From NCBI RefSeq assembly GCF_050624435.1, contig NC_134535.1:123987731-124051730 (forward strand): a stretch of DNA of 64,000 nucleotides. Reading direction: 5' to 3'. Below are positions 61,166-64,000 of this stretch, in pieces. The notes under the pieces were generated by a model. The model had not been told where the DNA came from. It worked only from the letters and a program-made list of their open reading frames with translations, and did not search any database. The translations under genes were made by a program, and so were the position numbers. The stretch is from Tenrec ecaudatus. Taxonomy: Eukaryota; Chordata; Mammalia; Afrosoricida; Tenrecidae. Every line of letters starts with the position of its first letter. The stretch's first letter is position 1.

Positions 61166-61643
61166 TTTAAATGTGTTCTAATTGTAATATTCCCTGCTTT
61201 CCTTTGGATTAAGGTTTTTAATCTGTTTTGCTTTGTTACTCTTGTTAATTTGGGGGTGTTGTAAAAATGTTTTTCTGTAAATGAAATCTAAGATAGGGAA
61301 TTCTATAGTAACTGGGTTAATGGTTCCTTGGCAGTATGGCAGGGGAGGTTGGGGTAAAATGGGGAGCTAATAATGATGAGCACAGCATGAAGGAAACGAG
61401 GGAAGAATGGAAATAAACACAGGGAGGGAGTGGGATAAGTAAATGGTACATTAAAGAGACTGCAATTATTGAACTGAAATAAAATATGTATAAATCATTG
61501 ATTGTAAAACTGATTATTCTATAAACCTTCACCTAATTCACGAGAGAAAAGTTTTTTAAATGAAGATTTTTTTCTAAAATTGATTGTGGTGATGATTGTA
61601 CAACTCTTCTTAATGTGATTGAGCTATTGGATTATATGATAAA
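61166..61643 (+). mobile_element. Old L1 3' end
   Basis: ggcaggggaggttggggtaaaatgg and ttctaaaattgattgtggtgatgattgtacaactcttct. It continues after the LTR as atataaaaattgtatgacaataaaactgtggg. Confidence 0.65.
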
Positions 61644-62135
61644 TGTGTTAGACAGGATTCTCTAAAGAGACAAAGCCAGATTGCTAGTAATTATATATAA
61701 ATATATTTATAAAGATAGATATATAACACAAGAAATGAACCGTTAAATTATATACAATAGATAATACAAGAAATTAACAGTTAAATTATAAAGAGTGAGA
61801 CACTAGCAGTCCTTTAAGTCTTGAGAACCGCCAGTCCCTTTTCTGTAGAGAGAGCTGAGCTATATATACACCAAGGAAGCAAACAGCAAGGCAGGTCCCC
61901 AACTGTCACCAACTGTCGGTCCCCAGCTCCAGAGATGAGCATTCCAATCGTGTGTGCTTAAAGGGACCTTAACTTACAGCGACACAGTCCACAAGCTAGG
62001 CGTCCTACAGGTCGTGTACTCTTTAAATTGGGGAACAGAACTAGCAAGGCGAGGCTCACTGAGCCATTTATCTCTCCACCCTTCAATTAATCCTACTTGT
62101 GTTTATCGGCCAGGCTGGTACAATAAACTATCGCA
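61644..62135 (-). mobile_element. Solo LTR, ERVL-like, antisense
   Basis: TGTGTTAGACAGG...CTATCGCA, flanked by ataaa/atata (one mismatch). The right block gctcactgagccatttatctctccacccttcaatta equals that of 11572-12085. It sits in an old L1 3' end. Confidence 0.8.
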
Positions 62136-63003
62136 ATATAAAAATTGTATGACAATAAAACTGTGGGAAATAAAATAACAAAGAATGGCCTAGGAACCAA
62201 CATGAAAGCACCCCCAATGGTCAAAGCTGGAACAATTTGAACAACAACATAAATAACAACAGCATTAAATTATAATACAAAGAAATATTTAAATACAAAA
62301 ACCACAAGTCTATACTGATATAAATAAATGAATAAATGGGCGGGATTAATCCTTAAAGAGGGTTGCAAATAGTAGATATAGATATTCCCTAGTGATATGA
62401 AAATTAATTCCCTTTATGTGGGTAAGACTTAGCAACTCACTTCCAAAGACTAAAGCATGGCTAAAGGAAAAAGGAATGTAACAATGGAAAAACTTGGCAA
62501 ACACTCCTTCCACCAAGCACAGAAGAGTAGCATCACCAACAATAAGAATGGGTGATAACCATGTACCCCATAATTTCTCATATTAAACCGAAATTGTGAG
62601 TGTGGAATGCAGGGAAGATACCATATTTGTCAGATGCAATGAGAAGGTATTTTTCAAAAAAACTGTATTCTCACTCTAAACATGAGAAAATAACAGATAA
62701 TTCTAAATTGAGTACTCTATAAAATCTGGCCAGTATTCCTTAAAATTACAATATCCACACTGAGAATATCAGAGAACAGAGATTACAGGAACATGATAAC
62801 TAAATGCCATGTGGTGTCCTGCATTGAACCCTGGAAGTAAAAAAGACATTAGTGGAAAAGTGGTAAAAACAGAGTCATGCTTGGAATGTAGTGAATAAAG
62901 TGTAGTGATATTCAATGGACTACTATGCATCGCTAAAAGTAATATTAGTAATTATAATGAAGCCATGAAGCACTTCGCAGCATGGATGAACTTGGAAAAT
63001 TTT
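62136..63003 (+). mobile_element. Old L1 remnant
   Basis: 62890-63003 reads attcaatggactactatgc...gaagccatgaagcacttcgcagcatggatgaacttgg, the ORF2 end of older mammalian L1s. 62160-62890 is AT-rich and less certain. Confidence 0.6.
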
Positions 63004-63186
63004 ATAAACTCAACTCACTGTTGGCTCATAGCAACCCTATAGAACAAGGGAGAACTTCCCCCTGCAGGTTTCCAAGGCTAACTCCTTAAAGAAGAGAGCC
63101 TCATCTGCCTCCCACAGAGCAGCTGGTGGTTTCAAAGTGCTGACCTTGCCGTTAGAAACCCAACGCATAACCACTATGCCAAGATA
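63004..63186 (-). mobile_element. AfroSINE, antisense, with target duplication
   Basis: Minus strand: cttggcatagtggttatgcgttgggtttctaac, ccaccagctgctctgtgggag, ctatgagccaacagtgagttgag. Flanked by acttggaaaa (about 62990 and 63187), inside an old L1. Confidence 0.88.
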
Positions 63187-64000
63187 CTTGGAAAACATTA
63201 TGGTGAATTGAATTAGTCAGTCACAGAGGAAAAAATATTGTTATAAGGGGGTGGTGGGGAATCCAGAGAACACATTGAAACAAATTTTGGGATGCAGTCA
63301 GAGAAGTAAAATGCTGTGAGGGCAACAGTGGGTGTCAGAACAGGGGAAGGGGATGGAGGAAGAGGCTGGTCTGAACTCGGTCTAGTGGCAATCGGCCTGG
63401 GACTGGTATGGAGCAGGATTCTCCTTCTCCCTTGTGTAGCCAGAGGAGGTCGACCATGGCCCCGTGCCATTTCTGCACGTGTACAGGGAGGCATCTGTGA
63501 GTGTCACACAGACACGGCTTGTAATTCTGTGTCTCTCCACCTCCTCCTTCAGTTCTTGTCTCTCTACAGGAGAGAAACAAGCAAGAGACAAAATTCAGAC
63601 CAGACTCAAGAGAAAAAAGTTGAGCAGAAAGAGTGAATTTATTGAAAGGGATGCTTTTCAAAGAACCCCAAAGGGTATTGAGCTAGTCTAAGAGACCTGG
63701 TAGAATGCAGACTGTTACTCTGCTTGCAGGAGTCTTCTGCTGTTGTCTGCTTCTCTTAGTGTACCTCCCCTGTCTCAAGACTCAAAATCTAAGAGTCTAA
63801 ATGATTGAATTGTTGACTTATATGTAAATTACTTACAACAAAAAAAAGAAAAACCTTATCAAATATACGGGGGGGAAGTAGAATTGCCACCAAACTTGAT
63901 TCCAAATCATATCATCAGTGTATGGCAGAGCAGATCTGCCCTTGTGATTTTCCAAGGCTATAAATATGTAGGGGGGTAGAAAGCCTCACATATTATTATA
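63187..64000. other. L1 remainder and unassigned sequence
   Basis: 63187-63330 continues the old L1 (aacattatggtgaattgaa). 63875-63970 is an antisense AfroSINE fragment. 63400-63870 shows overlapping short ORFs on both strands without recognisable domains. Confidence 0.5.

Overview
This is mammalian nuclear DNA: GT-AG spliced exons, no prokaryote-style operons, and sequence dominated by interspersed repeats. The repeats point to an afrotherian. AfroSINE-type SINEs recur on both strands, L1 copies share one unusual ~2.2 kb 3' UTR, and a BovB-like RTE LINE is present. One well-preserved SPACE INVADER (SPIN) hAT element with a perfect 8-bp target duplication narrows this to a tenrec (Echinops-like), because SPIN is known from tenrecs but not from elephants. 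The species is an inference.

The one protein-coding gene I can assemble completely is KLRG1 (killer cell lectin-like receptor G1). It lies on the minus strand as five exons between 52013 and 35680. All splice junctions are GT-AG and the phases agree. The joined frame is open for 190 codons and holds a cytoplasmic ITIM, one transmembrane helix and a C-type lectin-like domain. Exons 3 to 5 were found by reading the minus strand for conserved CTLD signatures.

The left end (1-8.3 kb) holds two antisense L1 pieces. The second is interrupted by a 5.4 kb processed retrocopy of a KRAB zinc-finger mRNA (1457-6905), with spliced exons, a 14-base poly(A) tail and a 12-bp target duplication. The retrocopy keeps a 628-codon ORF with a run of C2H2 fingers but also shows decay: two damaged KRAB boxes, a premature stop, an 84-bp tandem array of stop-containing fingers, a hAT MITE and an LTR-like insertion.

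From 8.3 to 18.5 kb, L1 3' UTRs and ORF2 fragments are nested and cut by three TG...CA solo LTRs with 5-bp duplications. From 18.5 to 35 kb come AfroSINEs, further solo LTRs, a 2.1 kb pogo-like DNA transposon with transposase remnants, SPIN, and another L1 carrying a betaretrovirus-like solo LTR. KLRG1 fills 35.7-52.0 kb. Its introns hold a mariner fossil, L1 3' ends, AfroSINEs and a 34-bp U2 snRNA retrocopy with a 14-bp duplication. From 52 to 64 kb lie a second pogo-like element with an internal fold-back and a nested solo LTR, an RTE/BovB-like LINE and old L1 tails. No tRNA, rRNA or CRISPR features were seen. Most of the interest lies in the layered insertions, which can be ordered in time, and in the zinc-finger retrocopy.
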